Position numbers and translations under genes: made by a program. From positions 62,001 through 126,000 of the forward strand of contig NZ_AXBF01000005.1 in NCBI RefSeq assembly GCF_000473205.1: a stretch of 64,000 bases of DNA. The letters run 5' to 3'. Below the pieces are notes generated by a model, which ran no database searches, was not told where the DNA came from, and saw only the letters and a program-made list of their open reading frames with translations. This document shows, one piece after another, positions 47,452 through 56,574 of this stretch. The stretch comes from Pseudophaeobacter arcticus DSM 23566. Lineage in GTDB: Bacteria > Pseudomonadota > Alphaproteobacteria > Rhodobacterales > Rhodobacteraceae. Positions within the stretch are counted from its first letter, which is position 1. Each line of letters begins with the position of its first letter.

Positions 47452-49464
47452 ATGGTCCCGGAAATCGGTCACTTCGCACTGGCCCTCGCGCTGGCCCTCG
47501 CACTTGTTCAAAGTGTTCTGCCGATTGCGGGGGCGTCACGCGGAAATACCGTCTGGATGAAATCCGCCCAGGCGACAGCCCTTGGTCAGGTGCTGTTTGT
47601 GAGCATTGCCTTCGCAGCGCTGATGCAGGCTTTCATCGTCAGCGATTTCACCGTCAGGAACGTCGTCGAGAATTCCCATTCGCTAAAGCCGATGCTTTAC
47701 AAGGTTGCGGGAACCTGGGGCAGCCATGAAGGATCGCTTCTGCTCTGGATTTTGATCCTTGCGGTATTCGGCGCGGGGGTTGCCTGGTTCGGATCGAATA
47801 TCCCGGCCGAAACCAAGGCGCGCACCCTGTCGGTTCAGGCGTGGATCAGTGTCGGCTTCCTGACGTTTCTGCTGCTGACGTCGAACCCGTTCGATCGGGT
47901 GTTCCCGCCGCCGCTCGATGGCAATGACCTGAACCCGTTGCTTCAGGACATGGGTCTCGCCATGCACCCGCCGCTCTTGTATTTCGGGTATGTCGGTTTC
48001 TCCATCGTGTTTTCCTTTGCCGTTGCGGCTCTTCTGGAAGGGCGCGTCGATCCAGCCTGGGCCAGATGGGTCCGCCCGTGGACATTGGCCGCGTGGGTCA
48101 GCCTTACGGCAGGTATCGCTCTTGGATCGTGGTGGGCCTATTATGAACTGGGCTGGGGCGGCTGGTGGTTCTGGGATCCGGTCGAGAATGTAAGCTTCAT
48201 GCCCTGGCTTCTGGGCACGGCGCTGCTGCATTCCGCCATCGTCACCGAAAAGCGCGACGCGTTCAAAAGCTGGACCATCCTGCTTGCCATCCTGCTTGCC
48301 ATCCTGACTTTCTCGCTTTCACTGCTCGGGACGTTCATCGTCCGATCCGGCCTGCTGACATCCGTGCATGCCTTCGCCGTCGATCCGGAGCGCGGGCTTT
48401 ACATTCTGGGTCTGCTGGCCGTGTCCATCGGTGGGTCGCTGGCGCTCTACGCCTGGCGGGCGCCCGAAATGGAGCCGGGTGGTCTGTTTCGCCCGATCAG
48501 CCGCGAAGCCGGGCTGCTCGTGAACAACCTCATTCTGGCCGCCGCTACGGGAACGGTCCTGTTCGGGACGCTTTATCCGCTGATCCTAGAGGCTGTCACG
48601 GGGGACAAGATCTCGGTGGGTCCACCTTTCTTCAACGCGGCCTTCATTCCGATGATGCTGGCGCTGGTCGTGTTCATGGGTCTTGGTCCATTCCTGTCAT
48701 GGAAGCGGGCTGATATCGCCGGTTTGCTCGATCGCATTCGGTTCGTGGCCGTGCTGGCGGTCATCGCAGCCTCGGCCGCGTGGTATCTTCTGAATGGCGG
48801 GCCGATCATGGCCTATCTTGCCATCCTCGGCGCAGCGTGGCTGCTTTTTGCGACCCTACGGGAATGGGCGCTACGCATCCGTCTGTTCGAGGTTTCCCTT
48901 GCGGAGAGCGCGAGACGCGCGCGCAACTTGCCACGCGCCTCTCACGGTATGACGCTTGCCCATGCCGGCGTCGCTGTGTTGATGATGGGGATGATCGGCT
49001 CGACCGGATGGAAGAGTGAGGAGATCGTCTTTGCCGCCCCCGGGACCGAAGTCACGATCGCCGGGTTCGACATCACCTTCGAAGGGGCCGCAAAGGTTCA
49101 AGGGCCGAACTACATCGCGGATCGCGGCACCCTTGTGGTGCGTCGGGATGGCGAATTGGTCACGACACTTTTCCCGGAACGCCGGTATTACCCGGTCGCG
49201 GAAAGTCAGACGACGGAGTCGGCCATCCGGTCCACATTGGCGGGTGATCTCTATACGTCGATTGCAACGCCAGCCTCCGATCAAGTGAACAACGCCGGAG
49301 CCTGGACCCTGCGGATCCTCTATGAACCGCTCGTCAACCTGATCTGGATCGGCTCGATCTTGCTGGTGATCGGTGGCTGTTTGTCCTTGTCGGATCGCCG
49401 TTTGAGGGTCGGGGCGCCGCGCCGCGCCAAACAGCCAGCCAGCGATGCTGTTCCTGCCGAGTAG
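47452..49464 (+). CDS. ccmF: Cytochrome c heme lyase subunit CcmF
   Basis: A 670-residue polytopic protein of normal CcmF length. The heme-handling WWD segment WGGWWFWDPVEN is near residue 240. His residues in the GSHEGSLLLW segment (about 90-100) and in later loops are typical. It attaches heme to apocytochromes c in the periplasm with CcmH and CcmI, which are encoded just downstream. Heads a ccmFGHI run; ccmABCDE are not in the window. It presumably serves the four c-type cytochromes encoded at 55-59 kb. Confidence 0.93.
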   Translation: MVPEIGHFALALALALALVQSVLPIAGASRGNTVWMKSAQATALGQVLFVSIAFAALMQAFIVSDFTVRNVVENSHSLKPMLYKVAGTWGSHEGSLLLWILILAVFGAGVAWFGSNIPAETKARTLSVQAWISVGFLTFLLLTSNPFDRVFPPPLDGNDLNPLLQDMGLAMHPPLLYFGYVGFSIVFSFAVAALLEGRVDPAWARWVRPWTLAAWVSLTAGIALGSWWAYYELGWGGWWFWDPVENVSFMPWLLGTALLHSAIVTEKRDAFKSWTILLAILLAILTFSLSLLGTFIVRSGLLTSVHAFAVDPERGLYILGLLAVSIGGSLALYAWRAPEMEPGGLFRPISREAGLLVNNLILAAATGTVLFGTLYPLILEAVTGDKISVGPPFFNAAFIPMMLALVVFMGLGPFLSWKRADIAGLLDRIRFVAVLAVIAASAAWYLLNGGPIMAYLAILGAAWLLFATLREWALRIRLFEVSLAESARRARNLPRASHGMTLAHAGVAVLMMGMIGSTGWKSEEIVFAAPGTEVTIAGFDITFEGAAKVQGPNYIADRGTLVVRRDGELVTTLFPERRYYPVAESQTTESAIRSTLAGDLYTSIATPASDQVNNAGAWTLRILYEPLVNLIWIGSILLVIGGCLSLSDRRLRVGAPRRAKQPASDAVPAE

Positions 49465-49472
49465 GAGAGAAA

Positions 49473-50039
49473 ATGAAACGTCTCATTGCCGGGCTGCCGT
49501 TTATTGCGGCGGTCATATTCGGGGGGTTTTTTCTCTGGGGGCTCAATCCCGAGCGGGATCCCAACGAGATCCCTTCCGTCCTGATCTCGCAACCCGCCCC
49601 GGCGTTCGACCTCGATCCCGTGCCAGGGTTGGAGACACCCGGCCTGGCCCGAAGCGATCTTGTCGGCAACGAACGACCGGTCGTGGTCAATGTCTTTGCG
49701 TCCTGGTGCGTGCCCTGCCGCGCGGAGCATGCCGTGTTGACACGCTTTGTCGAACGCGAGGGAATGCGGTTGTTCGGCATCAACTACAAAGACAAACCAG
49801 AGGATGCCGTGAAGTGGCTCAAAGACCTCGGCAATCCCTACGAGCGGATCGGGTCCGACCTGTCGGGCCGCACCGGGATCGAATGGGGCCTGTCGGGCGT
49901 GCCGGAAACCTTCATCGTCGATGGCGATGGCACCGTTTTGTTTCGCTATGTCGGGCCGGTCGTGGGTCCGGACGCCGTCGAACGGTTCACGCAAGCCCTG
50001 AAGCAGGCAGGCGCACTGCCAAATGGAGCAGCATCATGA
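49473..50039 (+). CDS. ccmG: Thiol:disulfide interchange protein CcmG/DsbE
   Basis: 188 residues: an N-terminal membrane anchor (LIAGLPFIAAVIFGGFFLWG), then a periplasmic thioredoxin fold with the active site FASWCVPCRAEH near residue 82, and the family-typical cis-Pro loop SGVPETFIVDGDG. It keeps the CXXCH cysteines of apocytochrome reduced. Its electrons probably come from the DsbD/ScsB-like protein at 51686-53815. GAGTAGGAGAG precedes the ATG; the stop overlaps ccmH by ATGA. Confidence 0.92.
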   Translation: MKRLIAGLPFIAAVIFGGFFLWGLNPERDPNEIPSVLISQPAPAFDLDPVPGLETPGLARSDLVGNERPVVVNVFASWCVPCRAEHAVLTRFVEREGMRLFGINYKDKPEDAVKWLKDLGNPYERIGSDLSGRTGIEWGLSGVPETFIVDGDGTVLFRYVGPVVGPDAVERFTQALKQAGALPNGAAS

Positions 50040-50509
50040 GACAGTTGATTTTCGCATTTTGCATCGGGCTCTTTCCCTTTGCCGCCAATGCGGTGGAACC
50101 GGACGAAATGCTGACCGACCCGGTATTGGAACAGCGTGCGCGGGGGATTTCCAAGGATCTGCGATGCGTCGTCTGTCAAAATCAGGACATCGACAGCTCG
50201 AACGCGGGTGTGGCGCGGGACTTGCGTCTGCTCGTACGCGAGCGCTTGGTCGCCGGAGACAGTGACACCGAGGTGATCGAATATATTCGGGCGCGGTACG
50301 GGGATTACGTGCTGCTCAAACCGCCTCTGGAGCCTGCGACCTACGCGCTTTGGTTTGCGCCGATCGCTTTCGTTCTGGTCGGGGTTTTCGTTGGTGGTGG
50401 GGTACTGATGAGTCGGCGAAAGCAAGAGCCATTTGAAGATTTGGGCTCAGAGGATGAGAACACCGTTTCCGAAATTCTCAGACAAAACGAAGCGGGGGAT
50501 GCGCCATGA
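50036..50509 (+). CDS. ccmH: Cytochrome c maturation protein CcmH
   Basis: 157 residues: signal peptide (LIFAFCIGLFPFAANA), the helical domain with the redox motif RCVVCQNQDIDSSNA near residue 43, then a single C-terminal membrane helix (WFAPIAFVLVGVFVGGGVL). It interacts with apocytochrome thiols and CcmF. Overlaps both neighbours by ATGA. Confidence 0.93.
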   Translation: MRQLIFAFCIGLFPFAANAVEPDEMLTDPVLEQRARGISKDLRCVVCQNQDIDSSNAGVARDLRLLVRERLVAGDSDTEVIEYIRARYGDYVLLKPPLEPATYALWFAPIAFVLVGVFVGGGVLMSRRKQEPFEDLGSEDENTVSEILRQNEAGDAP

Positions 50510-51657
50510 TCTGGGGTATTTTCGGTTTTTTGACGCTGCTCGCGATCGGAATAGTCCTCTACCCGCTGCTGCTGTCCAAATCGAACACTCTCACCAGAGG
50601 AGATGCGGTACCGGCCATCCTCGCCGATCAGATGCAGGAAATCGAACGAGACATGGACCGCGGTTTGATTTCTGAACAAGAAGCTCAAGCAGCCAGACTC
50701 GAGATCAAGAAACGGATCCTCGCGACGACCCGCAATTCGGAAGAAAAAGCCGGATCGTCCCGTAGTGGTGGCAGAGTCACTCTCGTTGTCGCGTCGGTCC
50801 TCGCGCCGGTTATTGCCGCGGGCTACTATCTGACAATGGGATCGCCGGAGGTGCCTTCAATGGCCTTCGCTGCCCGTGCAGAGGAGCGCGCACAGACTGA
50901 TGAAGTGACGGCGCTTGCAATACAACTTCGCGAAAGGCTTGTATCCGATCCGACCGGCGGCCCCAGCGAAGGGTGGATGCTGTTAGGCCAGACCTATCAG
51001 CGCATGGGCAGAGCAGCCGATGCCGTCGCAGCCTTCGAAGTGGTCGCCGAACGGGAGGATGCCACCTCCGCGACATTCTCCATGCTGGCAGAGGCCGTCG
51101 CGGTTGCCAATGACGGCGTTGTTATTCCACGGGCAAAATTGGCCATTGATCGCGCTTTGGACCTTGACCCATCCAATCCTGCGGCAACCTACTTCGAGTC
51201 TCTGTATTATCTCCAGAAAGAAGAGACGCGTAGGGCCTACGAGTTGCTGGTTTCCCGGCTGGATCAGGAAGAGGCTTACGTTCCATGGATGGAAACCTAC
51301 GCTTTGCAGATCAACCGGATCGCCGCCGCCGCAGATCTTCCGATCGTCGATCTACCCAGCGCGCCGACATCCCCACCCGGCCCGAGTGCGGCAGATGTCG
51401 CGGCGGCATCGGAGATGAGTGGCGCGGATCGCGCGGAGTTCATCCGCTCGATGGTCTCGCGCCTGGCCGAGCGACTTGAGGATGAACCGGTGGATCTGGA
51501 TGGTTGGATGCGGCTGGCAAACGCCTACGCCGTCCTTCAGGAAGAGGATCGCGCCATTGAGGCCTACCGTAAGGTTGAAGCGCTGTTGGAGCAGCAGCCC
51601 GCCAATGATCCTCGGCGTGCTGCGGTCCGTGACGCGCTCGAGCGGCTCGGCGGCTGA
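50506..51657 (+). CDS. ccmI: Cytochrome c maturation chaperone CcmI
   Basis: 383 residues: an N-terminal membrane helix (MIWGIFGFLTLLAIGIVLYP), a charged cytoplasmic loop with QMQEIERDMDRGLIS, a second helix near residues 88-105, and a periplasmic TPR domain (GWMLLGQTYQRMGRAADAVA and later MRLANAYAVLQEEDRAIEAY). It delivers apocytochromes to CcmF/H. ATGA-coupled to ccmH. Convergent with the DsbD-like gene after only 28 bp. Confidence 0.9.
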   Translation: MIWGIFGFLTLLAIGIVLYPLLLSKSNTLTRGDAVPAILADQMQEIERDMDRGLISEQEAQAARLEIKKRILATTRNSEEKAGSSRSGGRVTLVVASVLAPVIAAGYYLTMGSPEVPSMAFAARAEERAQTDEVTALAIQLRERLVSDPTGGPSEGWMLLGQTYQRMGRAADAVAAFEVVAEREDATSATFSMLAEAVAVANDGVVIPRAKLAIDRALDLDPSNPAATYFESLYYLQKEETRRAYELLVSRLDQEEAYVPWMETYALQINRIAAAADLPIVDLPSAPTSPPGPSAADVAAASEMSGADRAEFIRSMVSRLAERLEDEPVDLDGWMRLANAYAVLQEEDRAIEAYRKVEALLEQQPANDPRRAAVRDALERLGG

Positions 51658-51685
51658 CTGCTGGTCGGTGTCCCGCCCGGGCAGG

Positions 51686-53815
51686 TCACTCCTGTTCGGC
51701 AACCTTTGCGGAAACATCCCGACCGCTGGCTTGCGCCAAGGCGTCCATCACGTCCTCGGTCGTCAGCAATTCGGACAGCACAATGCCCTCCGGTGCCGAC
51801 GGTCCATAGACGGCATTGAAGGGGATGCCATATCTACCGAAACTCTCAAGGTAACGGGAAATGCGCGCGTCCGGACGTGTCCAATCTGCCCGCATCGGCG
51901 TGACACCTGGCGTGTCCAGCGCACTGCGGACTGGCTCAGGGTCGATCACAAGTGCCTTGTTCGCTTTGCAAGTCAGGCACCAGTCAGCGGTCACATCGAC
52001 AAAGACGACCTCTCCCTCTGACACACGTTTCGCTATGTCCGACCGGTCAAATGCGATCCAAGCCAATGCCGATTGCGACTCTGAACGGGCCGGCGCGGAC
52101 TGCTGCAGGAGAGGACCTGCGGCAAGAGCCAGGACAAGGCTGGCTGTGGCAATAGACCACCTGAATTGGGACTGCACATTCGGGAGGGATAGTATCAGAA
52201 CGGCGAGACCGGACAACGCCGCGACCGCGATGACGGAGGCCAGCCCGGCGACACCGTCGAGCGCCCAGAACAGCCACACGGCGGTAGCAAGCAGCAAGAC
52301 CCCCATGACGCTTTTGATGATCAGCATCCACCGACCAGGCTTGGGCATGAACGCGACCAGACGCGGGAACGCGGCGATGACGAGATAGGGCAGCGCGAGG
52401 CCGAGGCCGAGGCTCGTAAAGACTATGAGGATGTCCAAGCCACGCCCGGCCAAAGCAAAGGCCACAGCGGTGCCGAGGAACGGTGCCGAGCAGGGCGTTG
52501 CCATGACGGCACCAAACATGCCAGTGAAAAAGTCGGCGGAATACCCGTTGCGTCCTCCGGCCCCTGCAAGCCGCGTCTGCATGCCGTGTGGAAGGGCGAA
52601 CTCGAACGCTCCGAACAGATTTGCCGAAAAGACGAGCAGAACAGCGATCATCACCGCAAGAAACAGCGGGCTTTGAAACTGCAGACCCCACCCGACGCTG
52701 AGGCCTGCCGTCTGGAGCGCCCAGAGGACGAGCGCCAGACCCCACATGAACATCATGATGCCAGCGGCGGCTGCGACGAAGCCGAACCGGACACGGGTTG
52801 TGTCGTGATCGGTGTGTTTGAGCACGGACGACACCTTGATAGACAGCACCGGCAGTACACAGGGCATCACATTCAGAATCAATCCGCCCAGCAGCGCGAT
52901 CGCGGCAATCCAGATCAGTTCCAACATGTCCGGTGTCGTGGCGGCCAGTTCAAAGGGCGGTGCGATGCCTTGCGCCACGCGATCCGCGATGATCGTGAAG
53001 GCCCGGTTCTCGCCGTCGGTGACGGTAATCGACGGCACCACCGTCACATCCGTATTCGACGAGAGGATCGGCAAGCGCGCCCACAGCAAACGATCCTCTT
53101 CTCCCAAACGGATATCGGGTTTGCCAAGCGCAACACCCATACCCAGTTCGGGAAACACATCCGGCGACTGGAGTGGTTCATCGACGCGCAGACTGACGAT
53201 CAACTCCGTGAGGTCTTCGTCGATGAAGGCATTTGCCTCGCTGACGCCACCCGCCTCGGCTCCTTCGGGGACGCGCTCGGAAAACGTGCCAATCAGCCCA
53301 GCCGCAGTGCTGTCGATGCCGTTGCCGCGTCCGAGGCGAAGTGACAGGTCAAACTCTTCCGGGACACAGACATTGGAGCACACCAGCAGTTTGACCTGCG
53401 CGGAAAGAGTCACAGGTGCGCCGGGATCTTTGAGCGTTATGCGCAGCGGAAAGACGACTTCACCCGCATAACCAAAATTTTCGATGCCGAAGGCGGTGAA
53501 GCGTGTCGGGAAAGGCCACATGAATTCGACATCTGCGACGTTTTCGGAACCGGTCCATTCGACCGAAGGCGGTATTCCCACCTCTCCTGGCGACCGCCAA
53601 TAGGTCTTCCAGTTTTCGTTCAGTTGAAGATGAAGCCCGGCCGACAGAGTCAGTGTGTTCTCGGGAACGCCTTCCTGTGCACTAATGAGATGCGCGGTGA
53701 GTGGCGCACTCTGGTATTCAGCAGAGGTTGCTGCCGCGACACTTCCAGAGACAAGGGCCAGGAGCACGAAGGGAATAAGCAAAACCCGTCGCAGGATCAA
53801 AAGGCAGTCGATCAA
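51686..53815 (-). CDS. DsbD/ScsB-like transmembrane disulfide reductase
   Basis: 709 residues. N-terminal periplasmic domain about 30-280 with NENWKTYWRSPGEVGIPPS and CSNVCVPEEF; membrane core about 300-560 with MPCVLPVLSIKV and ATPCSAPFLGTA, whose two Cys pass electrons; and a C-terminal thioredoxin domain with DVTADWCLTCKANKAL. It carries reducing power from cytoplasmic thioredoxin to periplasmic partners, here probably CcmG and the ScsC-like protein at 59411. The long N-domain with YWRSPGE suits ScsB, linked to copper tolerance. It starts with TTG, preceded by GGAAGGAAG; no ATG fits. Confidence 0.88.
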   Translation of the reverse strand: MIDCLLILRRVLLIPFVLLALVSGSVAAATSAEYQSAPLTAHLISAQEGVPENTLTLSAGLHLQLNENWKTYWRSPGEVGIPPSVEWTGSENVADVEFMWPFPTRFTAFGIENFGYAGEVVFPLRITLKDPGAPVTLSAQVKLLVCSNVCVPEEFDLSLRLGRGNGIDSTAAGLIGTFSERVPEGAEAGGVSEANAFIDEDLTELIVSLRVDEPLQSPDVFPELGMGVALGKPDIRLGEEDRLLWARLPILSSNTDVTVVPSITVTDGENRAFTIIADRVAQGIAPPFELAATTPDMLELIWIAAIALLGGLILNVMPCVLPVLSIKVSSVLKHTDHDTTRVRFGFVAAAAGIMMFMWGLALVLWALQTAGLSVGWGLQFQSPLFLAVMIAVLLVFSANLFGAFEFALPHGMQTRLAGAGGRNGYSADFFTGMFGAVMATPCSAPFLGTAVAFALAGRGLDILIVFTSLGLGLALPYLVIAAFPRLVAFMPKPGRWMLIIKSVMGVLLLATAVWLFWALDGVAGLASVIAVAALSGLAVLILSLPNVQSQFRWSIATASLVLALAAGPLLQQSAPARSESQSALAWIAFDRSDIAKRVSEGEVVFVDVTADWCLTCKANKALVIDPEPVRSALDTPGVTPMRADWTRPDARISRYLESFGRYGIPFNAVYGPSAPEGIVLSELLTTEDVMDALAQASGRDVSAKVAEQE

Positions 53816-53874
53816 GATACCCGCTTCCTTCCCTTATTTTTACCGCAGATTTCGCCAAGACGGCGGAGGTTGCC

Positions 53875-54099
53875 TCAACGAATACCCACGGCAAAACCCT
53901 GACGACCGTCCGCGCAGTCAACTCGCGCGACGCCTGTCCCAGAAGTTGAAAGATACCGACACCCCTCCGGCAGAAGGTCTGACGCTTGTTTCGTGGAAAC
54001 GATAGCGCTGCGATCTAAGCAGTCTGCAAGGTTTACCGCACATCCCCCAAGCAACAAACCCGCCAAAAGCAATGTGCTTACCCGTGCCTTCCTCCGCAC
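53875..54099 (-). CDS. Small predicted lipoprotein
   Basis: 74 residues with a lipoprotein signal (VSTLLLAGLLLGGCAVNLAD; lipobox LGGC, Cys20). The mature part has three further Cys (ADCLDRS, PEGCRYL, RVDCADG) and is unrecognised. It starts with GTG one base after the stop of the upstream membrane-protein gene, consistent with coupling. Short and without a family match, so it could be a chance frame, though the signal is good. Confidence 0.5.
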   Translation of the reverse strand: MRRKARVSTLLLAGLLLGGCAVNLADCLDRSAIVSTKQASDLLPEGCRYLSTSGTGVARVDCADGRQGFAVGIR

Positions 54100-54100
54100 A

Positions 54101-54403
54101 TCACTGCCTGTTCCGCACGACGACTGGAATCGCGGAGGTCATCGGCTCGGGCGTTTCCTCGATAGAATCATTTGCCTTGTCGGAATGGCACGATTTCCCC
54201 ATGAATTTGTGCATCGCAAGATGCGCCCCAACGCACAGCAGGAGCGGGGCGAAAGCCGCTGCATTGCCCCACACGCCCGCCAATGTGCCGCCGGCAAGAA
54301 AAAACCCCGCAAAGGGCAGCAGCATGACGACGCAACACGCCATCATACCGTAATGCATGAGCCTGTCCGTGATCGGCTTTTTTCTATGGTTCTGGTGGTC
54401 CAT
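54101..54403 (-). CDS. Small two-helix membrane protein, DUF2933-like
   Basis: 100 residues: a His/Lys-rich N-terminus (MDHQNHRKKPITDRLMHYG), two membrane helices (MACCVVMLLPFAGFFLAGG and AAAFAPLLLCVGAHLAMH) and a tail with KSCHSDKAN. The Cys pair and Met/His content fit copper clusters where DUF2933 proteins occur. AAAGAGGGC precedes the ATG at 54403. A possible MerR-type promoter (54432-54462) and a TGTA box lie upstream. Confidence 0.65.
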   Translation of the reverse strand: MDHQNHRKKPITDRLMHYGMMACCVVMLLPFAGFFLAGGTLAGVWGNAAAFAPLLLCVGAHLAMHKFMGKSCHSDKANDSIEETPEPMTSAIPVVVRNRQ

Positions 54404-54431
54404 GTCGCCCTCTTTGTCTCGTTCCACGCGT

Positions 54432-54479
54432 CATTTGCGGCCCTCCAGCAGGGTAAGGTCAAGGATACAAATGGATACA
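54432..54479. promoter_or_regulatory. Divergent control region: TGTA box plus weak MerR-type promoter
   Basis: TACA-AATGGA-TACA (54466-54479) is the same box, on the minus strand, as the pair before the response-regulator gene, so this region is probably its second target. On the minus strand TTGACC (54457-54462) with a 19-bp spacer and CAAATG also resembles a CueR-type promoter, but the dyad (CCCT-GCTGG-AGGG) is one base short of the layout of the other sites. That second assignment is weak. Confidence 0.55.
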
Positions 54480-54558
54480 CTTCTCGCGGTCTTGTCAGGT
54501 TGCCTGATGCCGGGTCTCCCGTAAAAGACATGTACAAACCGAAGGCTAGGAGTGTGTC

Positions 54559-55119
54559 ATGACGACTTCGCGAAACAACAAGATCAATCGACGAAGCCTA
54601 TTGGGGTATGCGGCTGTCGCTTTGGTTGCACCAAGCGTGGTTCGAGCCGAAACCATTCGCCGCAACATTTCTTCTTTCCGAGTTCATGACTGGCAAGATC
54701 ACTTCGACGCACTTGGAAAGGGGGTCATCATCTCAGACACCGTGACGATGGCGCTCCAGCATTGGACATCAGATGGCGAGATGCGGATCTACCCAACTTC
54801 CGTTCCTCTGACCGACGAACTCACAAAACGCGGTTATACCGAAGTCGTGGAAAAGCGCAAAAAACCCAGCTGGGCGCCGACGCCCTCCATGCGGGAACGC
54901 AATCCAGAATGGCCGGCACGTGTCGAGGGAGGCGATCCTGCCAACCCTCTGGGTACCCGCGCATTGTATCTGTCCTGGCAATACTACCGTATCCACGGAA
55001 CACAGGACACGCGAAAGATCGGTCGTCGGTCGTCAAATGGCTGCATCGGTTTGTTCAACGAACAGGTTGAAGAGCTTTACGAGCGGGTGCCCGTCGGCAC
55101 TCAAGTCAAACTCATCTGA
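54559..55119 (+). CDS. L,D-transpeptidase (YkuD domain)
   Basis: 186 residues with a Tat-like signal (INRRSLLGYAAVALVAPSVV). The YkuD catalytic region is HGTQDTRKIGRRSSNGCIG near residues 140-160, with the catalytic His and Cys of this fold. The family makes 3-3 cross-links or attaches proteins in peptidoglycan. A broken copy is at 36362-36821. The TGTA box before it puts it under the two-component system. AGGCTAGGAG precedes the ATG. Confidence 0.85.
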   Translation: MTTSRNNKINRRSLLGYAAVALVAPSVVRAETIRRNISSFRVHDWQDHFDALGKGVIISDTVTMALQHWTSDGEMRIYPTSVPLTDELTKRGYTEVVEKRKKPSWAPTPSMRERNPEWPARVEGGDPANPLGTRALYLSWQYYRIHGTQDTRKIGRRSSNGCIGLFNEQVEELYERVPVGTQVKLI

Positions 55120-55147
55120 CCCAAGAGACAAGGCGGAAGATACAGGC

Positions 55148-55606
55148 ATGGATAAATTGACCGCACTTATCGCAGCCGTAGTTATAGCTGGCGGGGGAGT
55201 TGCAACTTGGCAGTTCATTTCTGCGGAAGATACAGCGATGGGTCATTCCATGACGCCTCCTGACACAAGTAGGATAGAGGCAGGCGACCCAATCGTTCAG
55301 GTCCAACTGCCAGCAGAATTCTCGGAGCAAGCCACGATTGGGAAGACCATATTCGAGGCTAAGTGTTCCGAGTGCCATGGAGCAAACGCAGCGGGACAGA
55401 ACGGGATTGCGCCACCTCTTGTGCACAAGATTTACGAGCCAAGCCACCATTCAGACATGGCCTTTGTTCTAGCCGCTCAAAATGGCGTGCGTGCGCATCA
55501 CTGGAAATTCGGTAATATGCCCAAGATCGAGGGGCTGACCCAAGGAGAAGTCAAGATGGTTGCCGCCTATGTTCGCGAACTTCAGCGGGCCAACGGGATC
55601 GACTGA
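55148..55606 (+). CDS. Periplasmic or membrane-anchored mono-heme cytochrome c
   Basis: 152 residues. The N-terminal helix (LTALIAAVVIAGGGVATW) may be an uncleaved anchor. The heme site is CSECH near residue 76 (FEAKCSECHGANAAGQ), and NMPKIEGLTQGEV carries the probable axial Met near 122. The stop overlaps the next ATG (TGATG). It likely passes electrons from copper or thiol oxidation to the respiratory chain. Confidence 0.85.
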   Translation: MDKLTALIAAVVIAGGGVATWQFISAEDTAMGHSMTPPDTSRIEAGDPIVQVQLPAEFSEQATIGKTIFEAKCSECHGANAAGQNGIAPPLVHKIYEPSHHSDMAFVLAAQNGVRAHHWKFGNMPKIEGLTQGEVKMVAAYVRELQRANGID

Positions 55607-55935
55607 TGCGTTGGACCCGGATCAGCAGATGGATCCTGTCGCTCGTTTTCGGCCTTTTCCTCGTGGTTCTGGGAATGCCTGAGGCACCAGTACATCATGG
55701 TGAAGTGTCCTTGGAGCAAGAATTCCACAATCATGAAGATGTAGGGTCACCCTCGAACGAGGCCTCTGGCCACTGTCATCCAGGACTCGATTGTTCTGTC
55801 ACGGTAGCGGTGTTGCTCCAGACAAACGTGGTTTACGAGCCTCACTTTCTGAAGGCCGTCATGCAAGACGGCGCGACCCAACGAACCGAGTTGCGCCCCA
55901 CCAGCGATCCTCCACCGCCGCGACGGTGGCTCTGA
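55606..55935 (+). CDS. Small exported protein with His-rich segment, unknown
   Basis: 109 residues. N-terminal hydrophobic signal or anchor (ILSLVFGLFLVVLGMPEA). The next stretch is His/Glu-rich (PVHHGEVSLEQEFHNHED, SGHCHPGLDCSV), which suits metal binding. The C-terminus is Pro/Arg (DPPPPRRWL). No family recognised. Start is coupled to the cytochrome stop (TGATG). Confidence 0.6.
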   Translation: MRWTRISRWILSLVFGLFLVVLGMPEAPVHHGEVSLEQEFHNHEDVGSPSNEASGHCHPGLDCSVTVAVLLQTNVVYEPHFLKAVMQDGATQRTELRPTSDPPPPRRWL

Positions 55936-55978
55936 TTTCACATCGCTCGAAAAGCAGACCCAAAGAAGGATCGAAGAC

Positions 55979-56572
55979 ATGAAAAAGACAACTATCGCAG
56001 CGGCAGTGTTGATTGCAGGTACTGCGGTCACGGCATTCGCGCATAGCGGTGCCACCGGCATCGTGAAAGAGCGCATGGACGCCATGCTTGCAATGGGGAA
56101 GGCGGTCAAGACCGTGGCCCCGATGATGCGGGGCGAAACGGCCTATGAAGCAGGGGCTGTGGGCGATGCAGCGCGCCTGTTCCAGCAGCACGCCGGTGAG
56201 AGCATGACAAAGCTGTTCCCAGAGGGCACAGGGGGCATGCCCTCGGAAGCCAAAGGCGAAGTGTGGACCGACTGGGACCGCTTCGCAGCATTGGCAAATC
56301 AGCTGGAAGAATACTCTGAGGGCCTGGAACGCGCAGCCGACAATGGATTGGGCGGCATGGGCGGCAATACCTCCATGGGTGGCACCTCGATGATGGGCGG
56401 TGGGTCCATGATGGGAAGCGATACAACCATGATGGGCGGGAGCACGATGATGGGCGGAGGCGGCATGATGGATGCTGCCGCCATTGCCGAAATGCCCGCC
56501 GACGCGGCTTTCACGATGACGACCCAGGTCTGTTCCGCGTGCCATGAACGCTTCCGGGCGGAAGAAGACTAA
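55979..56572 (+). CDS. Cytochrome c-prime/c556-type protein with Met/Gly-rich insert
   Basis: 197 residues with a signal peptide (TTIAAAVLIAGTAVTAFA). A four-helix cytochrome c'/c556 body starts at KERMDAMLAMGKAVK and ends with the C-terminal heme site VCSACHERFRAEE. Between helices 3 and 4 (about residues 124-164) is a repeat rich in MGG, MMGG and SMMGG, giving about 40 residues beyond the usual 150. Met-rich loops of this kind bind Cu(I) in proteins such as CueO and CopA-type oxidases. It is immediately followed by a diheme cytochrome. Confidence 0.85.
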   Translation: MKKTTIAAAVLIAGTAVTAFAHSGATGIVKERMDAMLAMGKAVKTVAPMMRGETAYEAGAVGDAARLFQQHAGESMTKLFPEGTGGMPSEAKGEVWTDWDRFAALANQLEEYSEGLERAADNGLGGMGGNTSMGGTSMMGGGSMMGSDTTMMGGSTMMGGGGMMDAAAIAEMPADAAFTMTTQVCSACHERFRAEED

Positions 56573-56574
56573 CC

